Below are positions 49,659 through 57,895 of a stretch of 64,000 nt of DNA, one piece after another. The position numbers were made by a program, and so were the translations under genes. Under the pieces are notes generated by a model that was given only the letters and a program-made list of their open reading frames with translations, searched no databases and had not been told where the DNA came from. Source of the DNA: Uliginosibacterium sp. 31-16 (GTDB lineage Bacteria > Pseudomonadota > Gammaproteobacteria > Burkholderiales > Rhodocyclaceae); contig NZ_JAVALZ010000003.1 of the NCBI RefSeq assembly GCF_030730865.1, positions 310,001-374,000 of the forward strand, read 5' to 3'. The first letter of the stretch is position 1. Every line of letters begins with the position of its first letter.

Positions 49659-49690
49659 TGAAGAGTGCCGCTGCAAGCGGCTCTCCGGGG
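49659..49690. repeat. intergenic hairpin repeat, copy 6
   Basis: CTGAAGAGT-GCCGC-TGCAA-GCGGC-TCTCC. The inner stem is intact and the outer one is degenerate. Confidence 0.55.
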
Positions 49691-49887
49691 CATGCCTTTG
49701 CGCCAGGAAAATCCAGCCCGGCCGGGCGTATTGCCCGCCTGCAATCCTTTCGGCTCCTGTTCCTTGACGCACGGAAAATGCTCAACCAGTATTGTCTGTG
49801 CATCCCGCTGGCGGAAACCCGGCGGAGATCACCGGCCCGCAGCACAGAATCGGGTCGTCAAACATCAACAATTCAGGAGACAAATCA

Positions 49888-51132
49888 ATGAATGCAAGAC
49901 GCATCGCGCTTGCCGCACTTGCGCTGGGGCTGAGCTCCAGCGCGTGGGCGGCTAACCGGCCTGCCGGCTACACCACGATCTGCACCGAAGGCAAAACCTG
50001 CACGGTCGCCGCCAACACCACGGTGGCTTACGGGCGCTCTGACAAATTCACCTACAAGGTTCTCTCTGGCAGTTTCGTTTGCAGCGAAGCCACTTTCGGC
50101 GCCGGCACCAAGGTCGCCGGCGGCACCAACGAATGCTCGACTCCCTCCGGAGGCAGCGGTTCGTCCAGCTCTTCAAGCTCCTCCAGCTCATCGAGCAGCA
50201 GCTCCGGCTCTTCATCTTCATCCAGCTCTTCGTCCAGTTCTTCCAGCTCCAGCAGTTCGTCCTCGTCCAGTTCCTCGGGCGGCACGACCACCAGCACGGT
50301 CACGCTGCCGGCCTGGCCGGGTTGCCCGGCCTACGTGAATGTCGGCGCAGCCAGCACCGTGCCGCTCACCGCCACCCATGTCGTGCCTGCCGGCACCACC
50401 TATGACGGCGGCGGCAAGCGCTTCCAGCTTTCCAACGGTGGGCAGGCAGAAGGCCAGCCGCCGGTGTTTCTGCTGGAAGAGGGCGCCTCGCTGCGCAACG
50501 TGGTGATCGGCAACCTGGCCGCTGACGGCGTGCACTGCAAGGGCAACTGCTCGGTCTACAACGTGTGGTGGGAAGACCTCGGCGAAGACGCCGCTACCGC
50601 ACTGGGTGGGCCAGGTACCACCATGCGCGTCGATTGCGGCGGTGCCTTCCTCGGCACCGACAAGACCTTCCAGCACAACGGCCAGGGCACGCTGCACATC
50701 ACCCGTTTCGTGGCAGACAACTGGAAGAGCAAGGGCGGCAAGTTCTATCGTTCCTGTGGCGACTGCACCGGCAACAAGGGCCCGCGCACCGTCATCATCG
50801 AGAACTCGCGCATCCACAACCACCAGACCATCGTGGGCGTGAACAGCAGCTACTCCAACGGCTCGCCGCGCGACACCGCCACCCTGCGCAATGTGCTGCT
50901 GCTGCGCTGGAATGGTGAGATCGAGGTGTGCCATACCTTCAAGGGCGTGGAGAAGGGCTCTGGCTCATCGAGTGATATCGGTTCCGAGTGGAACACCGCC
51001 ACCTGCAATCTCAGCGCCTCGGACGTGACCGCCATCGACAAGACTGGCGGCAGCAAGAAGACCGGCATCGCCCCCGGCAACGGGCCAGATCCGGCACCGG
51101 TGAAGCGCATCCAGGAAAGCTGGACCTACTGA
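49888..51132 (+). CDS. secreted pectate lyase, family PL3, with N-terminal module and long poly-Ser linker
   Basis: 414 residues: signal peptide ending SSAWA; a Cys module at about 22-84 homologous to that of pectate lyase 2 (GYTTICTEGKTCTVAANTT, then FTYKVLSGSFVC); a linker of nearly pure serine at about 90-134; then a full PL3 domain. The catalytic part shows AADGVHCKGNCSVYNVWWED, GEDAATALGG, DKTFQHNGQGTLHITRF and KFYRSCGDCTGNKGPRT. AGGAGACAAATCA precedes the ATG. A terminator follows. The closest relative in the window is pectate lyase 1, for the catalytic domain. Confidence 0.92.
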   Translation: MNARRIALAALALGLSSSAWAANRPAGYTTICTEGKTCTVAANTTVAYGRSDKFTYKVLSGSFVCSEATFGAGTKVAGGTNECSTPSGGSGSSSSSSSSSSSSSSSGSSSSSSSSSSSSSSSSSSSSSSSGGTTTSTVTLPAWPGCPAYVNVGAASTVPLTATHVVPAGTTYDGGGKRFQLSNGGQAEGQPPVFLLEEGASLRNVVIGNLAADGVHCKGNCSVYNVWWEDLGEDAATALGGPGTTMRVDCGGAFLGTDKTFQHNGQGTLHITRFVADNWKSKGGKFYRSCGDCTGNKGPRTVIIENSRIHNHQTIVGVNSSYSNGSPRDTATLRNVLLLRWNGEIEVCHTFKGVEKGSGSSSDIGSEWNTATCNLSASDVTAIDKTGGSKKTGIAPGNGPDPAPVKRIQESWTY

Positions 51133-51157
51133 TCGGGCTGCGTCCCTCTCAGACTCT

Positions 51158-51184
51158 AACGCCCGGCTTTCCGGGCGTTTTTTG
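51158..51184 (+). terminator. rho-independent terminator after pectate lyase 3
   Basis: AACGCCCGG-CTTT-CCGGGCGTT followed by TTTT, 25 nt after the stop. Confidence 0.92.
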
Positions 51185-51309
51185 TTTCCGGATCAATGCC
51201 GTCAATCGTGTCCCGCTGTCGGCGTTGTGTTTGAAAATGAAGGTAAAGGTATGCAGCCAGCGCTTGGCGCTGTGCTCTCATTACTCATTCTTTCCTGAAA
51301 GGGTTTCCC

Positions 51310-52335
51310 ATGTTTCGAACGACACCGGTCGCTTGCCTGAGCCTGATACTTGCCGCGCAGGTGGTGCATGCGGCGGAACCCGCCAGCCTGCCTGGATACA
51401 CCGAAGGTGCGCAGGTCATCCGTGTCACGCAGGACTCCGGGCAGATCGACGCGATTAGCGGCGTCATCTATTCGCAGTTGAAGGGCACGCGTTCGGTTCG
51501 CCAGTTGCGGATGGCATTGCTCGTGCCCCGTACGACCGATCTCAAACCTGCCATCGTGTATTTTCCGGGCGGCGGCTTCATCTCCGCGGAGCATGAGAAA
51601 TACATCGAAATGCGCATGGCCCTCGCAAAAGCCGGTTTTGTTGTCGCGGCCGTCGAATACCGCACGGTGCCGGACAAATTCCCCGCGCCGCTCGAGGACG
51701 CCAAAGCGGCTGTGCGTTACCTGCGTGAACACGCCGATGAATACGGCATCGACCCGGCGCGGATCGGCGCATTGGGTGATTCGGCGGGTGGCTATGTCGC
51801 CCAGATGCTCGGTACAACCAATGGCGAGCGGCGTTTCGACAAGGGCGTGTTCCTGGACAAGTCCTCGGACGTGCAGGCGGCGGTCACCTTGTATGGCATA
51901 TCGAATCTGCTGAATATCGGTGCCGGACTCCCGGATAACATCCAGAAAGTCCATGAGTCACCGGCTGTGACCGAGGCGCTGCTGGTGAATGGTCCGGCAT
52001 TTGCCCGTTTTCCGGGCGCAACGGTTCAGAGCGTTCCGGAGAAAGCGCTCGATGCGAGCCCCATGGGCCACATCGCCGGCAAGAAGCCGCCATTTCTGAT
52101 TTTCCATGGCAGTGCGGACACGCATGTCTCTCCCGTCCAGAGTGCCCAGCTCTACAAAGGCTTGCTCGCAGGAGGTAATCAAGCGGAGTACGTGCTCGTG
52201 GAAGGTGCAGGGCATGGCGATCTCACCTGGTTCCAGAAGCCCGTCATCGAACAGGTCGTCAGCTGGTTCCAGCGGACGCTCGGCAAGCCCATCAAAGGCA
52301 AGGGGCCTGCCGGGGACGCAAACGCCAATCTGTGA
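51310..52335 (+). CDS. secreted alpha/beta hydrolase (esterase)
   Basis: 341 residues with a signal peptide ending QVVHAAEP. The fold is that of hormone-sensitive-lipase/CE10-like esterases: oxyanion PAIVYFPGGGFIS, nucleophile IGALGDSAGGYVA, Asp in LIFHGSADTHVSP and His in VEGAGHGDLTW. Its place just downstream of a pectate lyase suggests a role in removing ester groups from pectin or hemicellulose, but this is inference. It has its own promoter space after the lyase terminator. Confidence 0.85.
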   Translation: MFRTTPVACLSLILAAQVVHAAEPASLPGYTEGAQVIRVTQDSGQIDAISGVIYSQLKGTRSVRQLRMALLVPRTTDLKPAIVYFPGGGFISAEHEKYIEMRMALAKAGFVVAAVEYRTVPDKFPAPLEDAKAAVRYLREHADEYGIDPARIGALGDSAGGYVAQMLGTTNGERRFDKGVFLDKSSDVQAAVTLYGISNLLNIGAGLPDNIQKVHESPAVTEALLVNGPAFARFPGATVQSVPEKALDASPMGHIAGKKPPFLIFHGSADTHVSPVQSAQLYKGLLAGGNQAEYVLVEGAGHGDLTWFQKPVIEQVVSWFQRTLGKPIKGKGPAGDANANL

Positions 52336-52466
52336 CCGGGAAGCCGGTTCTCCCGCATTCCCTGAGGTGGTGCTGTTGCGCTCTGTGGCGCGCAGGATCA
52401 GCCCTGATGGTAAGCCACACATTCCCGGGGCTATAGTGTATTTCAACGTACCCGTCGAGGAATGTC

Positions 52467-52910
52467 ATGCTCCATCCCCCTCATGGTGAATGCAAGGTGT
52501 ACTGGTGCGATCAGGCATGCTTCGCGGTGCTGCAGGGCAGTTTCAACCGCGAAGGCGTGCTGGTCATGACGGCTGCGATCCAGCAAGCCTGGCGTGACGC
52601 CGGCCAGCCCGGGCACTGGGCGCATGTCATGGATCTGCACCTGTGGCAGGGGGGCACCCAGAGCGGGTTCGCCGCTTCGCACGATCTGCTGGTATGGGCG
52701 ACCAGCCATGGCGCACACGCCATTCTCCGCATCCACACAGCTCGTTTTCTCGCCCGTGTGACTGAAAACCAGGGAGTGTTCAATGGCATCGAAGTCCCTG
52801 TTGTCACCCTCAACACGCGTGAACAAGCCTGGGAATGGCTCAGCGCAAACGGGTTTGAATGCGATCCCCGCAAATTGCTTGAAACCGTCACAAACGGCCC
52901 TGCCGCATAA
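52467..52910 (+). CDS. small soluble protein of unknown function
   Basis: 147 residues, no signal peptide, no recognised domain. Alternating strands and helices (CFAVLQGSFNREGVLVMTAA, HWAHVMDLHLWQGG, GAHAILRIHTARFLAR) recall the SpoIIAA/STAS-like fold of anti-sigma antagonist relatives. This is a shape impression only. The frame is well formed, with codon use like that of its neighbours. Confidence 0.62.
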   Translation: MLHPPHGECKVYWCDQACFAVLQGSFNREGVLVMTAAIQQAWRDAGQPGHWAHVMDLHLWQGGTQSGFAASHDLLVWATSHGAHAILRIHTARFLARVTENQGVFNGIEVPVVTLNTREQAWEWLSANGFECDPRKLLETVTNGPAA

Positions 52911-53249
52911 AAGGAGCAGGGTAGTAAAGCATTGAGGATCTGCAGGAATCCAACAGGCTGTTGAAAACAGCCCCTCCGCCTTCGGCGGCCTTTGAGCCGA
53001 TTTCGCCCTGCGCACTCGACCGCCGCTACCAGCCGCGCGCATGAACGATCTTCAGGCACACGGTCTGAACCAGGCCCGGCGGACGCGACTGAGCGGGCAG
53101 GCAGGCTGTAGAGGCGCGCCGGGAGCCGCTCTGGGGGCAGACAAAAAAGAGAGCCGCAAATGCGGCTCTCCAAACCCAGTCCGGAGGACTGCAGGAGCTG
53201 GCAGATCAAGTCCCGCCCCCGGCTTCTCCGGACCCGGCGCTCCGACGAG
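52911..53249. other. intergenic region with inverted repeats
   Basis: A 339-bp space. It holds a short palindrome CAGGCTGTTGAAAACAGCC-like segment near 52960, a CCGCCTTCGGCGG hairpin and a terminator (53144-53169). No gene supported. Confidence 0.5.
53144..53169 (-). terminator. rho-independent terminator after yjhP
   Basis: AGAGCCGCA / TGCGGCTCT (53150-53169) is followed on the minus strand by CTTTTTT. Confidence 0.85.
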
Positions 53250-53996
53250 CTAGCGCGCCATCAACGCGAACACGCCCCAGCCCAGGTACTCCCGCGTATA
53301 CGTTGCGTAGCGCACGGGTTCCGAGTCGAGCCGGGCGCGCACCTCGGCGACCATCTCGTCGGCGGGGTTGGCGTTCAGCCAGCGGCGCATGGTCAGCCAC
53401 TTCGCCGCCTCGTAGCGATCCCAGCCGTCCTGGTCCGCCAGCACCATTTCCACGACGTCGTAACCCAGCCGCTGGAATGACGCCAGCAGTTCCGGCAGCA
53501 GTAGAAAGTCCGCGCTCGAATGGGCCAGGCATCCCCTGGCGACCTCTTCGCTCGGTGGTGACTGGCGCCAGTAAGGCTCGCCGATGAGGATGGTCCCGCC
53601 GGGGCGCAGGCTGCGCGCCAGCAGCGCGATGCTGCCCGCCACACCGCCGGCGATCCACGTCGCGCCCACACAGGCCGCCACATCGACCTTTTCATCGGCG
53701 ACATAGCCGGCCGCATCGGCGTGGATGAAGCTGAGCCGGTCGGCGACCCCGAGTTCTTCCGCGCGGCACTTCGCCTGCCCGGTGAACAACAGGCTCATGT
53801 CGACGCCGATGCCGCTGACGCCGTGATCGCGCGCCCAGGTGCACAACATCTCACCCGAGCCACAGCCAAGGTCGAGCACCCGCGCGCCAGATACCAGCCG
53901 CAGGGCAGATCCCAGCGTGGCCAGTTTGTCGGGTGTGATCGGGTTATGGATGCGGTGAGCACTCTCGGTGATGTTGAAAATCCGTGGAATATCCAT
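53250..53996 (-). CDS. yjhP: YjhP-like SAM-dependent methyltransferase
   Basis: Class I methyltransferase of 248 residues. The SAM motif is VLDLGCGSGEMLCTWARDHG and the next acidic strand is GIGVDMSLLF. From memory it matches E. coli YjhP nearly block by block: MDIPRIFNITES, DVAACVGATWIAGG, GGTILIGEPYWRQ and MVLADQDGWDRYEAAKWLT. Substrate unknown. In E. coli yjhP lies with yjhX (toxin) and yjhQ (GNAT antitoxin). Here a yjhX homologue lies upstream on the same strand but no yjhQ. GAGAGGAG lies 8 nt before the ATG. Confidence 0.9.
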   Translation of the reverse strand: MDIPRIFNITESAHRIHNPITPDKLATLGSALRLVSGARVLDLGCGSGEMLCTWARDHGVSGIGVDMSLLFTGQAKCRAEELGVADRLSFIHADAAGYVADEKVDVAACVGATWIAGGVAGSIALLARSLRPGGTILIGEPYWRQSPPSEEVARGCLAHSSADFLLLPELLASFQRLGYDVVEMVLADQDGWDRYEAAKWLTMRRWLNANPADEMVAEVRARLDSEPVRYATYTREYLGWGVFALMAR

Positions 53997-54010
53997 TGCA
54001 GAAACTCCTC

Positions 54011-54109
54011 TCAGTCAGTCATGGTCAGGGTGTGCGGCAGCGAGCCGGCAACCGGGTGGATGGAGTCGGGCGCAAACAAGGCCGACATGGTCAGAACGAT
54101 GATCGTCAT
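54011..54109 (-). CDS. possible 32-residue peptide between yjhX and yjhP
   Basis: A frame encoding MTIIVLTMSALFAPDSI and a further 15 residues, ending 14 nt before the yjhP start. TTGGAG lies about 12 nt before its ATG. It occupies the place where yjhQ would be expected. It could be a remnant, a leader peptide or chance. Not recognised as any family. Confidence 0.3.
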   Translation of the reverse strand: MTIIVLTMSALFAPDSIHPVAGSLPHTLTMTD

Positions 54110-54169
54110 AGCTGTGTTTCTCCAAAGCATAGGAGCAACGGCCAGTGGATGACCGTTGCCCACGTCGGC

Positions 54170-54427
54170 TTATTGATTGTCGAGTTGCGCGCGCACCGCA
54201 CGCAGACCCGCCTTGTTGATCTGGTAGGGCTGCCCGTTCTTCGAACAGATGAGGCGTTTGCCGCGCAGCTTCTGGAAGACCGGAAGCGAGCATTCGGCGA
54301 GCAGCAAACCGTCGCGGGTATAGCAATCGACAGAAGAAATGTGACCCGATTCATCGCGGCAATGCACGATGCGGCCACCCTTGGCGAGGACATGCAGCGT
54401 CCTCTGCTCAGGCCTGGAAAGATTCAT
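54170..54427 (-). CDS. yjhX: YjhX-family toxin
   Basis: 85 residues. The sequence [18 protein letters not shown], then the segments [16 protein letters not shown] and [18 protein letters not shown], match E. coli YjhX (DUF2084) very closely from memory. YjhX has been described as a toxin whose partner is the GNAT protein YjhQ; its target is said to be topoisomerase I. A 30-codon longer frame upstream has no family counterpart. It is first in a unit with the 32-residue frame and yjhP. No antitoxin gene is visible. Confidence 0.9.
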   Translation of the reverse strand: MNLSRPEQRTLHVLAKGGRIVHCRDESGHISSVDCYTRDGLLLAECSLPVFQKLRGKRLICSKNGQPYQINKAGLRAVRAQLDNQ

Positions 54428-54714
54428 GTTGGAAACGCTTTCAGCAATCAAAATGCATGACAGGCGACCGACCCGCCGGGCCGTCACCGATTCTTTTGCA
54501 TTGCGATAACTCACCACCCGGAAGCAGCGGGAGTTACCGGATCGCTACAATCTCCAACATATCCACAAACCTTTACGTTCGAAATCCGGCGACATTGCGC
54601 CTGCCGGAAGGGGCCGATTATAGGCCGGTAAGGCGCCCACGCAAACGCATCTGTGCGTGAGCGCTTCAGAGATATTCCTGGCGGAAGAAGAGAGTCTGGC
54701 CGCCTATCTGCGAT

Positions 54715-55251
54715 TCAATTTGCCGGGGCCGGCAGGTACTCGACCTGCGCCGAGAATTCTTTCTCGCCGCAGCTGAATTTGAGTACATCCGGAGGCGGGA
54801 AAACGGTGTTCGAGGCGAACATCCAGTAAGCGTGCTCGCCGTCAAAGAAACGCTGGCTGCTGGAGCCCACCAGAATCGCCACGGGGTTTTCCTCGTTGAA
54901 ATGCAGGTTGCTGGCACTCAGCGGACTGGCCGGAATTTCCTGCACGACATACATCAGCGTCATCGGAAGTTCCTCTGTTTTCAAATGAAAACCAAACCAG
55001 GCGCGTGTGGTCCAGGCGGAACTCTTTTCCAGCCACGCATCATGTACGACGCAATCCCCCTGATCGGCCGTATCAAACTTCAGCCGCGCCAGCAGTTGTT
55101 CGCGCTGCTGTGCCTGCTGGCTGGAGATGTTGGGGCTGGCGGATTCAAGTGTCGTCTCTTCGCGATAGCCCTTGAATGTAATGGCTGCCAGCCCGGCAAG
55201 CAGCAACAGCCCGGCAAGGGAGAGGCCGGCGCGTTTCAGGATTCGTTTCAT
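54715..55251 (-). CDS. unknown single-span membrane protein
   Basis: 178 residues from MKRILKRAG; a start 11 codons earlier is possible. One N-terminal membrane segment (LSLAGLLLLAGLAAITF) is followed by a soluble, probably periplasmic domain with two cysteines (GDCVVHDAW and KFSCGEKEF). No family recognised. Confidence 0.6.
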   Translation of the reverse strand: MKRILKRAGLSLAGLLLLAGLAAITFKGYREETTLESASPNISSQQAQQREQLLARLKFDTADQGDCVVHDAWLEKSSAWTTRAWFGFHLKTEELPMTLMYVVQEIPASPLSASNLHFNEENPVAILVGSSSQRFFDGEHAYWMFASNTVFPPPDVLKFSCGEKEFSAQVEYLPAPAN

Positions 55252-55496
55252 TGACAGTCTGCTTTCATGCTGCGCGAGATTCATGTGTATCCGGCCACTC
55301 CAACCAGCCACCAGCGCCGGACGGGGAGCTCCCGGAATCTTATGCGGTTTGATGGAAACGATTAAACCGTCAATCAAATAGACATCGCTCGTCCTGCGTG
55401 TCTCGACGTCGCAGGCGCTGCCAGCGCAGCCTCAGGCGATCTGACTGCCGGGGTAATCATTCGCGACAGGTTCAAATCATTCCGCCGCCTGGCCTT

Positions 55497-55531
55497 GCCT
55501 GAAGAGCCGCACCTGACGGACTTCTTCAGGC
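55497..55531. repeat. intergenic hairpin repeat, copy 7
   Basis: GCCTGAAGA (55497-55505) pairs with TCTTCAGGC (55523-55531) around a GCCGC-containing centre. Confidence 0.7.
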
Positions 55532-55580
55532 ACTGTGCCACAAGATGCCCGTCTAGATTAGCTCTTGGAGCGGCACGCCT

Positions 55581-55612
55581 GAAGAGGTCCGCTGGGCGCG
55601 GGGTTTCAGTGG
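55581..55612. repeat. intergenic hairpin repeat, copy 8 (degenerate)
   Basis: GCCTGAAGAGGTCCGCTGGG and a following GTTTCAG keep the left arm but have a weak right arm. Confidence 0.45.
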
Positions 55613-55709
55613 GCTGATACAAAATTTCGGAATGCAGGAACTGGCCCCGCGTCCCTTGCTGGCTGCTTGCGTGCAATGCCATCAAGTTCAGGGCAAGCAT
55701 CTCGATTGG

Positions 55710-55782
55710 CGTCATTCCGGCGAAAGCCGGAATCCAGCGCGGCCGCGCCGATCTCTGGGCTTTGGCATCCGCCGGGATGACG
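55710..55782. repeat. GTCATTCC-type dispersed palindromic element
   Basis: Outer arms CGTCATTCCGGCG and CGCCGGGATGACG pair with one mismatch over 73 bp. An inner hairpin TTCCGGC-GAAA-GCCGGAA is perfect. Elements of this look are common between genes in betaproteobacteria. Confidence 0.75.
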
Positions 55783-55795
55783 GCAAGGGACTAAC

Positions 55796-56098
55796 TCAGT
55801 GGCTTGTTCCCACGGGGCGCATTTTGATCAGGCGGGCCGGCCCGGCGCGGAAGGATGGATTTCTCGCCGCTGCAGCCTGCATGTGCTCCGTTTTGCCATG
55901 TGCTGCCAGCGCCTCCTCCGACGCCCATTGCTCGACGAGAATGAATTTGTTTTCATCCTCTGCATCGCTGAAAAGTTCGTATTGAATACAGCCCGGCTCC
56001 GCGAGTACCAGAGGGCGGAGCTTCTCGAAAGCTTCGATCTGAATATCGCGTTTGCCCGGCTGCACCTCGATCAATACCAGCAGATTGACTTCTTTCAT
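55796..56098 (-). CDS. antibiotic biosynthesis monooxygenase (ABM) domain protein
   Basis: 100 residues, a dimeric ferredoxin-like alpha/beta barrel. VNLLVLIEVQPGKRD, EPGCIQYELFSDAEDENKFI and LVEQWASEEALAAHGKTEHM are the typical ABM/YgiN layout. Such proteins act as quinol monooxygenases or stress proteins. The exact substrate is unknown. Confidence 0.88.
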   Translation of the reverse strand: MKEVNLLVLIEVQPGKRDIQIEAFEKLRPLVLAEPGCIQYELFSDAEDENKFILVEQWASEEALAAHGKTEHMQAAAARNPSFRAGPARLIKMRPVGTSH

Positions 56099-56272
56099 GA
56101 CTTTTCCAGTTTATTCAGGGTGGAGAGGAAACACGCGGGGCGGCCTTGCCGATACGAACAGTTTAAAAAAGGTAAAAGGAAAGACCTGTTCCATACCTTG
56201 AAGAGCTGCACTCGTCGGGCGTCTAAGGCATGGCTATCGGCTCAGGCAAGCGGAATATGGCTGGCCGGGAAG

Positions 56273-56310
56273 GCTGCCTGAAGACGGCCGCTGGGCACGG
56301 TTTTTTTGGG
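56273..56310. repeat. intergenic hairpin repeat, copy 9 (degenerate)
   Basis: GCCTGAAGACGGCCGCTGGG followed by a T-run. Left arm and core only. Confidence 0.4.
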
Positions 56311-56338
56311 AGCTAAAAGACCGGTTTATTTAAAATCA

Positions 56339-56364
56339 GGGGACAAAAGGCAAGACCTGCCCCC
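56339..56364. repeat. GGTCTTGCC repeat, copy 1
   Basis: GGGGACAAAAGGCAAGACCTGCCCCC. It is the reverse orientation of the copy at 60553. Confidence 0.75.
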
Positions 56365-56390
56365 AGCTTTCGTGCCCCCGGCCTTCGCTA

Positions 56391-56903
56391 TCAATTCGAC
56401 CCAGGTCCATTTAATTCGTCTTGAGTGTTGTGGTAGTTGCGTAATTGAAGATTAACATTTGCGATGGAGTAAAAAAACAATACAAGCCCGAGAATTATAG
56501 CTGGCCACTTCGCATCAAAAAAATTCAACGTGTTAATGGCGAAATAGAATAGTGCACATGTCTGACCTATTACCGCAAACTGAAGCCATGTCTGACCGCT
56601 ATACCACCACTTTGCAAACGCCTTGATGTTTTTGCTGGCAAGTCCATGTTGATGATGTCTGAATCTAACCAACGCGTTAAAAACAGCAGCCTGAAATACG
56701 AAGCAAACGGACAATACGATGCCTACGAACGTTGATTTTTCGGCAGCCAATTCAATGCTTTTGAAATCGGCTGTTGAAATATAGGCAACGCTGGTAATGG
56801 CGAGAAGGAATATTGCTGTGCTCCATACTGGAAGTTGCCATATTAAGTTATCAAAGTGTTTGTAGTCGCCACTGTAGCCTGGGTGATTTTCTGGATTTGT
56901 CAT
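56391..56903 (-). CDS. unknown four-helix membrane protein
   Basis: 170 residues from MTNPENHPGYSGDY. About four membrane segments: STAIFLLAITSVAYI, FVGIVLSVCFVFQAAVF, FAVIGQTCALFYFAI and PAIILGLVLFFYSIA. Base composition is clearly AT-rich. It lies between two copies of the GGTCTTGCC repeat, 56 bp from the palindromic copy. No family recognised; small membrane proteins like this occur beside defence genes, but this is only a hint. Confidence 0.7.
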   Translation of the reverse strand: MTNPENHPGYSGDYKHFDNLIWQLPVWSTAIFLLAITSVAYISTADFKSIELAAEKSTFVGIVLSVCFVFQAAVFNALVRFRHHQHGLASKNIKAFAKWWYSGQTWLQFAVIGQTCALFYFAINTLNFFDAKWPAIILGLVLFFYSIANVNLQLRNYHNTQDELNGPGSN

Positions 56904-56959
56904 GGAGGTTGCCTTTCGTGATGATGATTTTGATAGTAATTTCGCTGTTGAGAAAGACG

Positions 56960-57002
56960 GGGTCAGGTCTTGCCTTTTACGGCAAAAGGCAAGACCTGAC
57001 CC
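56960..57002. repeat. GGTCTTGCC repeat, copy 2 (perfect palindrome)
   Basis: GGGTCAGGTCTTGCCTTTT (56960-56978), loop ACGGC, then its exact reverse complement (56984-57002): a 19-pair stem. Confidence 0.9.
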
Positions 57003-57037
57003 GGCCCTCGCTGGGGCTTTACTTACGCCGCTAGCGT

Positions 57038-57346
57038 TTACTGGTTTCCTTTGGGCGATGGTGCCAACAGGCCTGCCAGCGCACCAACGGCGGCCGAGCC
57101 CAGCGCGATGATGCCCTCGGAAACATTGGAACCCGATGTGGCCGTGATCACCATTCCACCGATGACGGTGGATAGCACCGTCAGGCCCAGAAAGCCGACG
57201 ACCATGCGGTAAATCCATGGGTCCCACTGCAGCGGCGAGGCGACTGGCGTCAGCGTTGCCAGCAGATCCTGCTTGACCGTATCAGGAATGCCGGATTCGT
57301 CTGAAATCAGCGCTATGGCTTTGTCGATGGCAGCTTTCTGGTCCAT
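57038..57346 (-). CDS. small two-span membrane protein of unknown function
   Basis: 102 residues. The soluble N-terminal 35 are acidic (DKAIALISDESGIPDTVKQD). Two hydrophobic segments follow (MVVGFLGLTVLSTVIGGMVI and IIALGSAAVGALAGLLAPS). The layout is holin-like but no family is recognised. GGGGAG lies 9 nt before the ATG. It follows the 177-residue gene by 15 nt, so the two are co-transcribed. Confidence 0.72.
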   Translation of the reverse strand: MDQKAAIDKAIALISDESGIPDTVKQDLLATLTPVASPLQWDPWIYRMVVGFLGLTVLSTVIGGMVITATSGSNVSEGIIALGSAAVGALAGLLAPSPKGNQ

Positions 57347-57361
57347 TTTTGCACTCCCCTG

Positions 57362-57895
57362 TTAGCGATTGACGGTGATTTCCGGACGAAAATATTCCGC
57401 CGGAAAATCGATGCTGGTGATGACCTTCTTGTTCGCATCCAGGATCGATGCGTAGTAACGCCCGTTGATCGGTGTGGCTTTGTTTGCATGCGTGCGCCAG
57501 GTAAAAACGCCGCCGCCTTGCTGAGCCTTCCATTTGATCCCTGACTGAGCGGTTTGCCACTGCCCTAGCGTAATCCCCACGTCCATTGCCGGGTCGGTCA
57601 ACCAACCGTCGCGTCCCCAGCGCAGATACACCGGCAGTTTGCCCAGCGAGCGAAGATATTTCAGCCCGCTCTTGTTGATCTGGATATTCAGCCACAGATG
57701 CAAGCGCTTACCCTTCTGTAACACGGCCGGGTCAGACAGAACGCCGACGGGTTCCAGATTCATCACCGAGCGGGAAAACGAATAGTTCACCACCGACACC
57801 ATCGGTTCTGCCGCAGCCGTTAGATCGGCCAGCAGCAGACAGGCTGGGATCAGTAAAAACCGGAGCAGCGAGCGGATTGACGAGCAAGCTTTCAT
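57362..57895 (-). CDS. secreted protein of unknown function
   Basis: 177 residues with a signal peptide (FLLIPACLLLADLTAAAEP). The mature part looks like an immunoglobulin-type beta sandwich (GKRLHLWLNIQINKSG, LPVYLRWGRDGW, GGVFTWRTHANKATPINGRY). The layout of tryptophans recalls DUF2914-type domains, but I am not confident. It is first of a two-gene unit with the holin-like protein. Confidence 0.65.
   Translation of the reverse strand: MKACSSIRSLLRFLLIPACLLLADLTAAAEPMVSVVNYSFSRSVMNLEPVGVLSDPAVLQKGKRLHLWLNIQINKSGLKYLRSLGKLPVYLRWGRDGWLTDPAMDVGITLGQWQTAQSGIKWKAQQGGGVFTWRTHANKATPINGRYYASILDANKKVITSIDFPAEYFRPEITVNR

Larger units (their letters stand above)
49334..49887. other. intergenic region with hairpin repeats
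   Basis: A 554-bp space between divergent bioA and pectate lyase 3. No supported gene. Two copies of the hairpin repeat lie inside (49576-49610 and 49659-49690). The last 100 nt must hold the lyase promoter. Confidence 0.6.
55252..55795. other. intergenic region rich in dispersed repeats
   Basis: A 544-bp space with no supported gene. It holds two copies of the hairpin repeat and one GTCATTCC-type element, listed separately. Confidence 0.6.

Noticed and set aside
50052-50303. An acidic Glu/Leu/Asp-rich minus-strand frame
   Set aside because: Artefact of the poly-Ser linker codons read in reverse.
55374-55715. A 113-codon minus-strand frame
   Set aside because: It runs through two dispersed repeats and has no protein-like features.
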